A stretch of DNA of 64,000 nucleotides. Source: Virgibacillus litoralis (GTDB lineage Bacteria > Bacillota > Bacilli > Bacillales > Amphibacillaceae). The stretch spans positions 1 through 64,000 of the forward strand of contig NZ_JAGGKK010000013.1 in the NCBI RefSeq assembly GCF_017873675.1, written 5' to 3'. Positions 43,762-51,980 of the stretch are shown piece by piece. Within the stretch, counting starts at the first letter, position 1. Every line of letters begins with the position of its first letter. Position numbers and translations under genes: made by a program. The notes beneath the pieces were generated by a model, which saw only the letters and a program-made list of their open reading frames with translations, was not told the origin of the DNA and made no database searches.

Positions 43762-44811
43762 TTGTTATTGGATCGTATTGTCATTACATGTTGCTCCCAA
43801 TTAAAAACTGGACGTAGTGTCTCAGCAATATATCATCTGTTAAAAGGAAAAAAATCAATCCAAACCGTCCAGGATGCTCATATATATAAATTGGATAATT
43901 TTTATGGAATTTATAAATCATTAAAGAAGCAAAATTTTGATGGAAAAATAGATAAGCTTACCTCTGCAGGTTTAATTCAGCATAATGGTAATTCTTCAGT
44001 AATACCAACTACTTTAGGCTACGAATGGTTACAAAAAAATGCAAATAGTATTCCGTTATATTACTTTAATGGAATGAAGTACTCTAGTTCTGCAACCATA
44101 TTTTTTGAAAGATTAGTCCTTTTAATTCAAACTATAACAAATAGTAGCAACAACAACCTTAACTTCATTCCGGTTGTTGATGATAAACCAGTGGTTACAG
44201 GTTGGGTAAAAAAACAATATTATGTTATTAAACAAGATCAGAATTATTTTCTGCAAAGTTTTTATGACGAATTGTACGATCTCCTAAAATGTTTTCAGGA
44301 TCAAGAGGCGAGTATGTTTGTCGATAGTTTAACAGGATTCAAGCACTATGGAATGAGCAGTTATCAGTTGGCTAATAATTATAACCTTAATTTGATAGAT
44401 GTCCCTTTGGCTCTTACAGGAATAATTCATCATATGTTATTCACAATCGAACAGGATTCACGTAAATATCCATTGTTATCACGCATTAAAAATGAATTGC
44501 CAGAGTACTCGAATACTACTAAATCAGCAACTAAGACGAGGGAACTTTTAAATTGCCATTACACTGCAGAAGAGATCTCGATTATACGAAACCTAAAACT
44601 GAATACAATCTATGACCATATTGTTGAAATAGCACTTTATGATGAGCGATTTCCTCTTGACAACTACATAGATGAGCAAGGTCAGCAGGAAGTTTTAAAT
44701 GTGATAAATAGATTGAAATCCTATAAATTAAAAGATATCAAGCAAGAGATAAATAAGGAAATAAGTTACTTTCAAATAAGACTTGTTTTAGCTGTTGAAA
44801 ATATAACGTAA
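43762..44811 (+). CDS. ypbB: YpbB-like protein with C-terminal helix-turn-helix
   Basis: A 349-residue protein of unknown function, found upstream of the RecQ-type helicase throughout the Bacillaceae. The first ~100 residues look like a winged-helix region (LKTGRSVSAIYHLLKGKKSIQTVQ). The C-terminal part has another helical DNA-binding-like segment (TRELLNCHYTAEEISIIRNLKLNTIYDHIVEIAL), similar to the helicase-associated HTH. The start is a TTG with AAAGGAG upstream. The 13-base gap to recQ indicates cotranscription and probably common function. Confidence 0.82.
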   Translation: MLLDRIVITCCSQLKTGRSVSAIYHLLKGKKSIQTVQDAHIYKLDNFYGIYKSLKKQNFDGKIDKLTSAGLIQHNGNSSVIPTTLGYEWLQKNANSIPLYYFNGMKYSSSATIFFERLVLLIQTITNSSNNNLNFIPVVDDKPVVTGWVKKQYYVIKQDQNYFLQSFYDELYDLLKCFQDQEASMFVDSLTGFKHYGMSSYQLANNYNLNLIDVPLALTGIIHHMLFTIEQDSRKYPLLSRIKNELPEYSNTTKSATKTRELLNCHYTAEEISIIRNLKLNTIYDHIVEIALYDERFPLDNYIDEQGQQEVLNVINRLKSYKLKDIKQEINKEISYFQIRLVLAVENIT

Positions 44812-44824
44812 TCAGGTGATAGAT

Positions 44825-46360
44825 TTGAGTGTGAATATATTGAGAACCCAATTATTGAATCAGTTTAATATTAGATCTTTTAGAGAAGGTCAAGAGGAGA
44901 TCATTAATGACGTAATGCATGGAAAAGATGTATTAGGAATTTTACCAACTGGGTCCGGAAAATCATTATGTTACCAATTACCCGCAATAATTATGGAAGG
45001 AGTGACAATTGTTGTTTCTCCACTAATTTCATTAATGCAAGATCAGGTGAAGCAATTAAAATCAACAGGATTTAAATCTGTTATTGCATTAAACAGTTTT
45101 TTGGAACAAAAAGAGAAAAAACGTGTATTCCAGCATCTGGATGAGTACAAGTTAATTTACATATCTCCAGAATACCTTCAGCAATCACAAATAATAGACT
45201 ACTTAAAAAATATTAAAATCAGTTTATTTGTAGTTGATGAAGCTCATTGTATATCACAGTGGGGGCACGAATTCAGGCCAGATTATTTACGGTTAGGCTC
45301 TATTTTGGAAAAAATAAACAATCCTACCGTCTTAGCTTTAAGTGCAACAGCAACGAAAGAAGTGCAGGAAGATATAATTTATTCATTAAGTAGACCTAAT
45401 ATCCGGAAACATATATACCCGATGGATCGTGAAAATATCTCTTTTACTGTGCAAAAAGTAAATAGAGAAAATGAGAAAAAGGAGATAATTGTTAACTTAC
45501 TGAAAAATCATCGTGTACCTACATTGATTTATTTTTCAAGTAAACGAAAAACAGAAGAAGTTGCAGCATTCCTGTCTGAAAATGTCCCTTCACACCGTAC
45601 AGCTTTTTATCATGGTGATATGGAACAATTAGATCGCAATACAATTCAACAGCAGTTTATGAATGATCAGATAGATGTGATCTGTTGTACGAGTGCATTT
45701 GGAATGGGGATTAATAAACACAATATACGGTTGGTGCTTCATTATCATTTTCCACTGCAGATAGAATCCTATATACAGGAAATTGGTCGTGCAGGCCGCG
45801 ATGGTGAATCAAGTGTGAGCATTTTACTCTATACTTCGGGTGATGAACTTATTCCAAATGCTATAATTAGTAATGAACTACCAAGAGTAGAAAGATTAGA
45901 CACAATTTTTATGAATCTCTATCGGTTGTATATAGAATCACCCAAGTTTTTATCTTACCAAGACATGCAGGAAAAATTACAACTAAATGAAACCGAATGG
46001 AGATTTCTGCACTATCAAATGGAAAAGCATGGTATGATTAAAGGGAATAAGATTGTCTACCAAAAGGATAAATGGAGTAATGCTTTACATGATATAAGTG
46101 CTCTAATTGAAACAAGAAAATCGTTGAAAGAACGAAAATTGAGAGAGATAATTAATTGGATTCATGAAGAGGAGTGTTTACGGGAGCATCTATACAAAAG
46201 CTTTCAAGATAGTTATAAGACTCCTTTGTATGGGTGCTGTACGAATTGTGGTTTTACAATTAATGAATGGAGTGCGAAACAAACAGAAGTTAATCATTCA
46301 ACTAATACTTGGGAAAATAAGTTACAAAATTTACTATTAATTGGAGTTCAGAATGCCTAG
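44825..46360 (+). CDS. recQ: ATP-dependent DNA helicase, RecQ family (RecS/YpbC type)
   Basis: 3'-5' DNA helicase of recombination and fork repair. The 511 residues show motif 0 (FNIRSFREGQEEII), Walker A LPTGSGKSLCYQLP, DEAH in FVVDEAHCISQWGHEFR, SATA, AFGMGINK and the arginine finger motif EIGRAGRDGE. It lacks an HRDC domain and ends in a short Cys-containing segment, matching the shorter RecS form. The TTG at 44825 is favoured, 6 bases from AGGTG. The gene overlaps the next by 8 bases. Confidence 0.92.
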   Translation: MSVNILRTQLLNQFNIRSFREGQEEIINDVMHGKDVLGILPTGSGKSLCYQLPAIIMEGVTIVVSPLISLMQDQVKQLKSTGFKSVIALNSFLEQKEKKRVFQHLDEYKLIYISPEYLQQSQIIDYLKNIKISLFVVDEAHCISQWGHEFRPDYLRLGSILEKINNPTVLALSATATKEVQEDIIYSLSRPNIRKHIYPMDRENISFTVQKVNRENEKKEIIVNLLKNHRVPTLIYFSSKRKTEEVAAFLSENVPSHRTAFYHGDMEQLDRNTIQQQFMNDQIDVICCTSAFGMGINKHNIRLVLHYHFPLQIESYIQEIGRAGRDGESSVSILLYTSGDELIPNAIISNELPRVERLDTIFMNLYRLYIESPKFLSYQDMQEKLQLNETEWRFLHYQMEKHGMIKGNKIVYQKDKWSNALHDISALIETRKSLKERKLREIINWIHEEECLREHLYKSFQDSYKTPLYGCCTNCGFTINEWSAKQTEVNHSTNTWENKLQNLLLIGVQNA

Positions 46361-46940
46361 TCAAAGTGAAATAATAAAGAGAATGACTGATAAGGAATTA
46401 AGCAAACAAATCATTTTTTCACAATTGCTGTTAATCGTGGTTAGTTTACTTTCAAGTTTGATATTATTTGATAACATGGTAGAATGGTTTGGTCTATTTC
46501 GCTTTAACTTATTTGAAATAGCTTATTATGGAATATTGCCTGGACTTATTATCGTTGTCACTGATATCATCCTTATTTATATTTTTCCGAGAAAATACTA
46601 TGATGATGGTGGCATTAATGATAGAATTTTTAGAAACCGATCGATCATAAAAATCTTTACCATTGCTTTATTGGTAGCTGTTTCTGAAGAAATACTGTTT
46701 AGAGGAGTTATCCAAACTACATTCGGTTATGTAATTGCTAGTATTATTTTCGCACTTATTCATATTCGTTACTTAAAAAAGCCTGTATTGTTACTATCTG
46801 TTTTAGTTGTAAGTTTTTATATTGGCTATATTTTTGTACTTACGGAAATTCTATTAGTCACGATTACTGCTCATTTTATTGTAGACTTTTTATTAGGGGT
46901 AGTTATTCGCTTCAAAAGTGAGGTGCTGTACAATGAGTAA
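46353..46940 (+). CDS. CPBP-family intramembrane metalloprotease (YpbD-like)
   Basis: A 195-residue membrane protein of the CAAX protease/bacteriocin-processing (CPBP/Abi) family. Conserved motifs are VSEEILFRGVIQ (EExxxR), FALIHIRYL (FxxxH) and the third His in TITAHFIVDFLLG. About six hydrophobic segments. The ATG at 46353 has GGAG 7 bases upstream and overlaps recQ by 8 bases. The substrate is unknown. It overlaps ypbE by 8 bases as well. Confidence 0.88.
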   Translation: MPSQSEIIKRMTDKELSKQIIFSQLLLIVVSLLSSLILFDNMVEWFGLFRFNLFEIAYYGILPGLIIVVTDIILIYIFPRKYYDDGGINDRIFRNRSIIKIFTIALLVAVSEEILFRGVIQTTFGYVIASIIFALIHIRYLKKPVLLLSVLVVSFYIGYIFVLTEILLVTITAHFIVDFLLGVVIRFKSEVLYNE

Positions 46941-47259
46941 AGAGACCAAAGAATATACTGATCAGGCAGATGAATTACGAAAGCTTTTTAATGAAGTTCA
47001 AGAGGAAAGTGTACAATCTGTACCAGTAGTTGATGGTGTAAACGAGGATTCCGAAACAGATCAAAAGGAACGTGATGTTGATATATTAAATTTGCCACCA
47101 CGTAAAGAGGTACATAGTACAAATAATAAGCGAACCAGAGTTAGATTAAGTGGAGCATCACTTCGCTTAGTTATTGTCGTAATTATAATTTTAGTATTCT
47201 TAGGTGGAGCATATTATTTTTGGGGACAAGAGCTGATGGACGTTATTACAAGTATTTAG
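46933..47259 (+). CDS. YpbE-like membrane protein, apparently C-terminally truncated
   Basis: A 108-residue protein with a charged cytosolic part (about 1-75), one membrane helix near 80-97 (LRLVIVVIIILVFLGGAYYF) and only ~10 residues outside. B. subtilis YpbE, at the same place, continues past its helix into a linker and LysM domain; here the reading frame ends at the TAG that is also the first codon of repeat R5. The LysM part is therefore missing, and no LysM remnant follows the repeat. GAGGTG precedes the ATG. Whether the short form works is unknown. Confidence 0.7.
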   Translation: MSKETKEYTDQADELRKLFNEVQEESVQSVPVVDGVNEDSETDQKERDVDILNLPPRKEVHSTNNKRTRVRLSGASLRLVIVVIIILVFLGGAYYFWGQELMDVITSI

Positions 47260-47344
47260 AAAACTTGGCATTCGCCAAGCCTTTGGGCGAATTGCCTTAG
47301 TTGCACTTATGCAGGTAAGAAAGGATTTATCCGTTCTTATCTGC
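47257..47344 (-). repeat. AT-rich dispersed element, copy R5 (short form)
   Basis: Minus-strand reading: GCAGATAAGAACGG and CCTTTCTTACCTGC form the head, followed by ATAAGTGCAACTAAGGC and the tail GGCTTGGCGAATGCC, AAGTTTTCTA. Its last three bases (CTA on the minus strand) are the TAG stop of the ypbE-like gene. On the minus strand it lies directly after the cotJ terminator. Confidence 0.78.
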
Positions 47345-47350
47345 ATAGTA

Positions 47351-47374
47351 AAAAGGTGCCTTTTATAGGCACCT
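47351..47374 (-). terminator. Intrinsic terminator of cotJABC
   Basis: Minus strand: AGGTGCC and GGCACCT make a 7-base stem with a 7-base loop, followed by TTTTTAC. It lies about 11 bases after the cotJC stop. Confidence 0.72.
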
Positions 47375-47384
47375 CTTGGCATAG

Positions 47385-47954
47385 TTAGAATATAATTTTT
47401 TTATCTCTTTCCTCCTTAAGGATTTCGACGGCTTCTCTGAAACGTAAAGAGTGTACAACCTCACGTTCTCTGAGATACTTTAAGCCATCATTTAGATCAG
47501 GATCATCTGATAAGTTAATAATCCATTGGTAGGTTGCTCTTGCCTTTTCCTCTGCGGCTATATCTTCATATAAGTCTGCAATCGGATCTCCTTTCGCTTG
47601 AATATAGGTAGCGGTCCAAGGAGCTCCAGCAGCATTATGGTAAAATAAAGCTTTATCATGATTGGCATAATGGGCGCCAAGACCTGCTTCTTCCATTTGT
47701 TCTGGGGTTGCGTCTTTTGTAAGTTTATATATCATAGTTGCAATCATTTCGAGATGGGCAAATTCTTCTGTACCAATATCTGTTAGTAGACCTATAACCT
47801 TGTCAGGTATGCTGTATCGTTGATTTAAGTAACGTAAAGCCGCAGCTAATTCACCGTCAGCACCACCGTACTGCTCAATCAAAAATTTGGCGAGGCGGGG
47901 ATTACATTCTGAGACTTTAACAGGGTACTCCAATTTTTTCTCATAATACCACAA
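47385..47954 (-). CDS. cotJC: Spore coat protein CotJC (manganese-catalase-like)
   Basis: Coat protein with a ferritin-like, Mn-catalase fold. The 189 residues start MWYYEKKLEYPVKVSECNP and carry metal ligands in TDIGTEEFAHLEMIA and AAEEKARATYQW, and REREVVHSLRFREAVE. Near-identical in layout to B. subtilis CotJC. The start is a TTG with GGAGGAG upstream. It follows cotJB by 36 bases and ends the operon. Confidence 0.95.
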   Translation of the reverse strand: MWYYEKKLEYPVKVSECNPRLAKFLIEQYGGADGELAAALRYLNQRYSIPDKVIGLLTDIGTEEFAHLEMIATMIYKLTKDATPEQMEEAGLGAHYANHDKALFYHNAAGAPWTATYIQAKGDPIADLYEDIAAEEKARATYQWIINLSDDPDLNDGLKYLREREVVHSLRFREAVEILKEERDKKIIF

Positions 47955-47990
47955 AATATCTCCTCCTAGATATCAGATATTCCATATAAA

Positions 47991-48254
47991 TTAAACCTGC
48001 CAAGGCCAAGGAGTGTTATCCCAATCCCACGGATAATTAGAATAGCTTCTACCGTACTGCATTAATGGCCCAAATTTTTTCTCGAACTTAACTTTAAGTT
48101 CTTTGCTTTGCTTTGAGAATAAATTAAATTGTTCTATTGCATCATAATCTTGAGGGTGTGTATCTAAATATAATGTTAGTTCCACTAATACGAAATCCAC
48201 TGCTTGAATTTCCTCGAGTAGTTTGTAATATTCAGATGGAAGCACTTTATTCAT
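47991..48254 (-). CDS. cotJB: Spore coat protein CotJB
   Basis: Small coat protein required with CotJA for CotJC incorporation. The 87 residues include YYKLLEEIQAVDFVLVELTLYLDTHP and an aromatic C-terminus (NYPWDWDNTPWPWQV). The start at 48254 has AGAGGTGAT upstream; the longer frame overlaps cotJA further. It overlaps cotJA by 8 bases. Confidence 0.93.
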   Translation of the reverse strand: MNKVLPSEYYKLLEEIQAVDFVLVELTLYLDTHPQDYDAIEQFNLFSKQSKELKVKFEKKFGPLMQYGRSYSNYPWDWDNTPWPWQV

Positions 48255-48471
48255 CAACATCACCTCTTTTATCTGGCCCTGGATAGGGACTGAATAACTC
48301 TTTCCATAGTGTTCCATGATATAGCGCTGCTCTTGGTTCGAATTGTGCTAAGCCAGGGGGTTGGAAGTTAATGTATAGTTGAGGCGGGGTAGAGTAACTT
48401 TTTACTGTCATAGGTGGGCAAGGGTCATATGGGCTGGAATAAGGTTCCCAAAATTTATATTGTGTGAACAT
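48247..48471 (-). CDS. cotJA: Spore coat protein CotJA
   Basis: A 74-residue proline- and tyrosine-rich coat protein (WEPYSSPYDPCPPM, INFQPPGLAQFEPR, LWKELFSPYP). GGAGG precedes the ATG. It begins the cotJ operon. Upstream on the minus strand CATACCAT at 48521-48514 resembles a sigma-E -10, but the -35 is unclear. In B. subtilis cotJ is elsewhere on the chromosome, so here it interrupts the ypb cluster. Confidence 0.9.
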   Translation of the reverse strand: MFTQYKFWEPYSSPYDPCPPMTVKSYSTPPQLYINFQPPGLAQFEPRAALYHGTLWKELFSPYPGPDKRGDVDE

Positions 48472-48550
48472 AAAATCCTCCTTTCAAAATATTAAATTTT
48501 CGCTTCTTTTCATGGTATGTAAGTATATGGATGTCCTATTCAATTATATC

Positions 48551-48685
48551 CAGTGCTTAATATCTTTTTCTTACTGCTTAGTTGCAACTAAGTTTATCTC
48601 AACCAGGCTTGTACTCCAAAATAATATGGGTTTCTAAGAAAGCAAAAGTACGTTTTGTAAGATTCCCATAACGAATACCAGGTTT
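48551..48685 (+). repeat. AT-rich dispersed element, copy R6 (long form)
   Basis: The 5' part of the head has diverged (CAGTGCTTAATATC), but TTTCTTACTGC, TTAGTTGCAACTAAG, CTTGTACTCCAAAATA, GGGTTTCTAAGAAAG, AAAGTACGTTTTGTAAG and ATTCCCATAACGAATACCA follow in the order seen in R8. It fills the gap between divergent cotJA and the phosphoesterase gene. Confidence 0.65.
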
Positions 48686-48738
48686 ATTAATATAGGTAAT
48701 TTGTTTTTTGAATGTGTATGAGCGAAAGGAGGATTAAG

Positions 48739-49497
48739 TTGATTTATATAATATCTGCCTGTGTATTAATACTCTCTGTATTTATATTGTATATGATATA
48801 TAATGCACATCATGATACAATTGATTTTCGAACTATAAAAGTTACTGATTTGTCGTCTGAGTTTAATTTATTTTTTATATCTGATATACATCGCAGAAAA
48901 GTAAGGACTGATACGTTACGATCCATAGATGAATACATTAAACTTGTTGTTATTGGTGGGGACTTAACAGAAAAAGGTGTACCAATTAGCCGAACAAGGG
49001 AAAATATTCACAAACTGAAAGAATTTGGTGCTCCTATATATTTTGTTTGGGGAAATAACGATTATGAAGCACTTACAAGTAAAGTGTACGAACTGTTAAT
49101 AAGTGAAGGTGTAATAATACTGACGAATAACAATGATGATATATTAATTGGCAGCCAGACAATAAGCTTAATGGGACTAGACTGCTGTCAGTATAGTGAA
49201 GCACGGATGGACCTAGCAATGATAAATTCAACCGGATTTTATAATATTCTTTTAACACATGACCCCAGTGCTTTTTATGAAACAGAGGAAGAATTTCAAA
49301 ATAAAGTCGACATTGTTCTGGCTGGTCATACACATGGTGGTCAGATTCGTATTTTCGGATTTGGGTATTTTGAAAAGGGCGGATTAACCAAATTACATAA
49401 CACTAAAATCTTGGTTAGTGAGGGTTATGGTTATACCAGACTGCCATTTCGACTTGGCACAAAATCAGAATGTCATGTATTAACTTTTAAACAATAA
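48739..49497 (+). CDS. Membrane-anchored metallophosphoesterase (YpbG-like)
   Basis: Predicted calcineurin-like phosphohydrolase on the cell surface. The 252 residues begin with a membrane anchor (YIISACVLILSVFILYMIY) followed by the metal motifs FFISDIHRRK, VVIGGDLTEKG, WGNNDYE, LLTHDPS and LAGHTHGGQIR. The TTG at 48739 is the probable start, with AAAGGAGGATT 5 bases upstream; the ATG at 48712 precedes that site. B. subtilis ypbG also precedes the MecA paralogue ypbH. Confidence 0.85.
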   Translation: MIYIISACVLILSVFILYMIYNAHHDTIDFRTIKVTDLSSEFNLFFISDIHRRKVRTDTLRSIDEYIKLVVIGGDLTEKGVPISRTRENIHKLKEFGAPIYFVWGNNDYEALTSKVYELLISEGVIILTNNNDDILIGSQTISLMGLDCCQYSEARMDLAMINSTGFYNILLTHDPSAFYETEEEFQNKVDIVLAGHTHGGQIRIFGFGYFEKGGLTKLHNTKILVSEGYGYTRLPFRLGTKSECHVLTFKQ

Positions 49498-49586
49498 TAA
49501 TTGTGATGTTCAACAAATGCATCAATAGCATATACTTATAGTAAATAAAAAAGTTAACGTTTTTAATTAGAATAATAATGAGTTTA

Positions 49587-49701
49587 GCAGTTAAGAAATA
49601 ATACTTTCGTAACTCCATAGGTGCAACTAAGGCTTGCACCTCAAAGTAAGGGGGTAAATGTACTTTCATATAACCCCTTTAACAATTAGTAAAGTTTTCT
49701 G
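49587..49701 (+). repeat. AT-rich dispersed element, copy R7 (long form)
   Basis: GCAGTTAAGAAATAATAC, TTTCGTAACTCCATAG, GTGCAACTAAGGCTTGCACC, TCAAAGTAAGGGGG, TGTACTTTCATATAACCCC, and an end CTTTAACAATTAGTAAAG then TTTTCTGA. The end segment is partly deleted. It lies between the phosphoesterase gene and mecB. Confidence 0.65.
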
Positions 49702-49729
49702 AAAATGTATTTATAAAGGAGGATGCTTT

Positions 49730-50314
49730 ATGCGAATTGAACGAGTGTCCGATAGCCAGTTTACAATTTTTTTAACGTTTGATGACTTAATAGATCGTGG
49801 TTTTACAAAAGAGGATTTATGGCATGATGCTACAAATGTGCGTAATTTATTTAGTGATATGATGTACGAAGCCAGTACAGAATTGGGATTTGAATTGGAA
49901 GGTGTTCTCCTCGTTCAAGTTCATTTAATGCAGGCACAGGGAATGCATGTAATCGTGACTCAAAAAATTGAAAATACAAGCTGGGAAGAGGATTTCATTG
50001 AAATGAAAGTAACGTTAGATGAAAGTAAAGAAATGATATTTTCTTTTAAAGAGTTTGAGGATATTATACAAGTATCTTCCTGCTTATCAGTTATAAATAT
50101 GGATGGCGGACAGGTTTATTATATGAATAATCGTTACTATATGTTGCTGAATGAGGATGAGCTGACTCCAAAAAATAAAGAGAATATTATTGCGGTTATG
50201 TCCGAGTTTTCTTCTCCCAGCATAATTACTTCACATCGATTAAAGGAATACGGTAAAGTAATTATGCAAGAAAATGCAGTAAATCAAATTATGAATGTCT
50301 TTTATAATAAATAA
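49730..50314 (+). CDS. mecB: Adaptor protein MecA paralogue (YpbH/MecB)
   Basis: ClpC adaptor-type protein that targets substrates for degradation. The 194 residues begin MRIERVSDSQFTIFLTFDDL with the N-terminal substrate domain (about 1-80) and a C-terminal ClpC-binding domain (about 100-194). The YpbH paralogue is identified by location between ypbG and gudB. AAAGGAGGATG precedes the ATG. A strong terminator after it is not evident. Confidence 0.88.
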   Translation: MRIERVSDSQFTIFLTFDDLIDRGFTKEDLWHDATNVRNLFSDMMYEASTELGFELEGVLLVQVHLMQAQGMHVIVTQKIENTSWEEDFIEMKVTLDESKEMIFSFKEFEDIIQVSSCLSVINMDGGQVYYMNNRYYMLLNEDELTPKNKENIIAVMSEFSSPSIITSHRLKEYGKVIMQENAVNQIMNVFYNK

Positions 50315-50470
50315 AAAAACCTAAAGAGAAGACCCTTTTGAAATCACTTTCAGGACAAAAATAATTACTTTATAAAATAACCGTATTTTATTGCATATTT
50401 ATCATGAACGTGTATACTAATCTCTGAGTACAGATATAATAATTTTTTTGATAATCTAGGAGGTAAATTC

Positions 50471-51751
50471 ATGGTAGCCGATAAACCAGCAGATTCTGCC
50501 AAAGAATCAATTGATAAATTGGATGTGTTAAATTCAACGAGAACTGTTGTAAAAAATGCATTGGAGAAATTGGGTTACCCTGATGAAGTATTTGAATTGC
50601 TAAAAGAACCCATCCGAATGATGACAGTGAGAATGCCTGTCCGGATGGATGATGGTTCAATCAAAGTCTTCACTGGATACCGTGCCCAGCATAATGATGC
50701 AGTTGGTCCAACAAAAGGTGGGGTAAGATTTCATCCTGATGTTACGGAGAAAGAAGTTAAGGCCCTGTCAATTTGGATGAGTTTAAAAGCAGGAATTATG
50801 GATTTGCCATATGGCGGAGGTAAAGGCGGCATTATTTGTGATCCGCGTGAGATGTCGTTTCGCGAACTAGAAGGAATTAGTCGTGGTTATGTACGCGCAA
50901 TAAGTCAGATCGTTGGTCCAAACAAAGACATTCCTGCTCCAGATGTATTCACTAACTCACAAATTATGGCATGGATGATGGATGAATACAGCCGTATTGA
51001 TGAATTTAACAATCCTGGTTTTATTACAGGGAAACCTATTGTTCTTGGTGGATCACATGGAAGAGAAACCGCCACTGCTAAAGGTGTAACAATTTGTATT
51101 GATGAAGCAGCAAGGAAAAAAGGGATAGATGTAAAAGGTGCAAGAGTAGTTGTTCAAGGTTTTGGTAATGCAGGAAGTTTCTTGGCGAAATTCTTACATG
51201 ACGCTGGCGCAAAAGTAGTGGGTATTTCAGATGCCTATGGCGGTTTACATGATCCTGAGGGACTTGATATTGATTACTTACTTGATCGCAGAGATAGTTT
51301 TGGTACAGTTACAAAATTATTTAATAATACAATATCAAATCAGGATCTGCTTGAATTGGATTGTGATATTTTAGTACCGGCTGCTGTTGAAAATCAAATT
51401 AGAGAAGAAAATGCACATAAGATTAAAGCTAGTATTGTAGTAGAAGCAGCGAATGGCCCAACAACATTAGATGCTACAAGAATTTTGTCTGAGCGCGGAA
51501 TATTACTTGTTCCAGATGTCCTAGCATCTGCAGGCGGAGTAACGGTATCTTATTTTGAATGGGTACAGAACAATCAAGGCTATTATTGGGAAGAAGAGGA
51601 AATTCAGGAAAAACTTAAAAAAATAATGGTAAAGGCGTTCAACAATATTTACAACACTGCCCAAACAAGACGCGTAGATATGCGCCTTGCAGCTTATATG
51701 GTTGGCGTTCGAAAAATGGCCGAAGCAGCAAGATTCCGTGGATGGGTATAA
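50471..51751 (+). CDS. gudB: NAD-specific glutamate dehydrogenase
   Basis: Converts glutamate to 2-oxoglutarate and ammonia. The 426 residues contain GGVRFHP, the catalytic lysine in PYGGGKGGI, DIPAPDVFTNSQIMAWMMDEY, and the nucleotide motif VVQGFGNAGS. The C-terminal part ends RRVDMRLAAYMVGVRKMAEAARFRG. AGGAGG precedes the ATG. No in-frame duplication of the kind that inactivates gudB in laboratory B. subtilis is seen. An intrinsic terminator follows. Confidence 0.95.
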   Translation: MVADKPADSAKESIDKLDVLNSTRTVVKNALEKLGYPDEVFELLKEPIRMMTVRMPVRMDDGSIKVFTGYRAQHNDAVGPTKGGVRFHPDVTEKEVKALSIWMSLKAGIMDLPYGGGKGGIICDPREMSFRELEGISRGYVRAISQIVGPNKDIPAPDVFTNSQIMAWMMDEYSRIDEFNNPGFITGKPIVLGGSHGRETATAKGVTICIDEAARKKGIDVKGARVVVQGFGNAGSFLAKFLHDAGAKVVGISDAYGGLHDPEGLDIDYLLDRRDSFGTVTKLFNNTISNQDLLELDCDILVPAAVENQIREENAHKIKASIVVEAANGPTTLDATRILSERGILLVPDVLASAGGVTVSYFEWVQNNQGYYWEEEEIQEKLKKIMVKAFNNIYNTAQTRRVDMRLAAYMVGVRKMAEAARFRGWV

Positions 51752-51793
51752 TAATTTAGTATTTCACTCAACTTAAAACGAAAAAAATGACGG

Positions 51794-51832
51794 AAAAACT
51801 CTTATCATGTATAGTTAGGTAGGAGTTTTTTT
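51794..51832 (+). terminator. Intrinsic terminator of gudB
   Basis: AAAAACTC and GAGTTTTT pair across a 21-base loop, ending in a run of T. It lies about 45 bases after gudB; repeat R8 starts at the next base. Confidence 0.65.
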
Positions 51833-51940
51833 GCAGTTAAGTATAAATTACTGTATAAATGCAACTAAGGCACTCGGACTCCAGAAGGGTTCTAAGAAAG
51901 AAAAATACGTTTTCATAAGAATCCCTTTAACGAATGCCAA
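51833..51940 (+). repeat. AT-rich dispersed element, copy R8 (long form)
   Basis: GCAGTTAAGTATAAATTACTG, ATAAATGCAACTAAGGC, ACTCGGACTCCAGAAG, GGGTTCTAAGAAAG, ATACGTTTTCATAAG and AATCCCTTTAACGAATGCCAA. The GGGTTCT and AGAATCCC parts can pair. It is the clearest long copy. Open frames through it (51831 upstream of ypdA) are artefacts. Confidence 0.72.
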
Positions 51941-51980
51941 ATTATCGAATGTTACATGTAAGAAAAGGAAGTGCTTTAAT

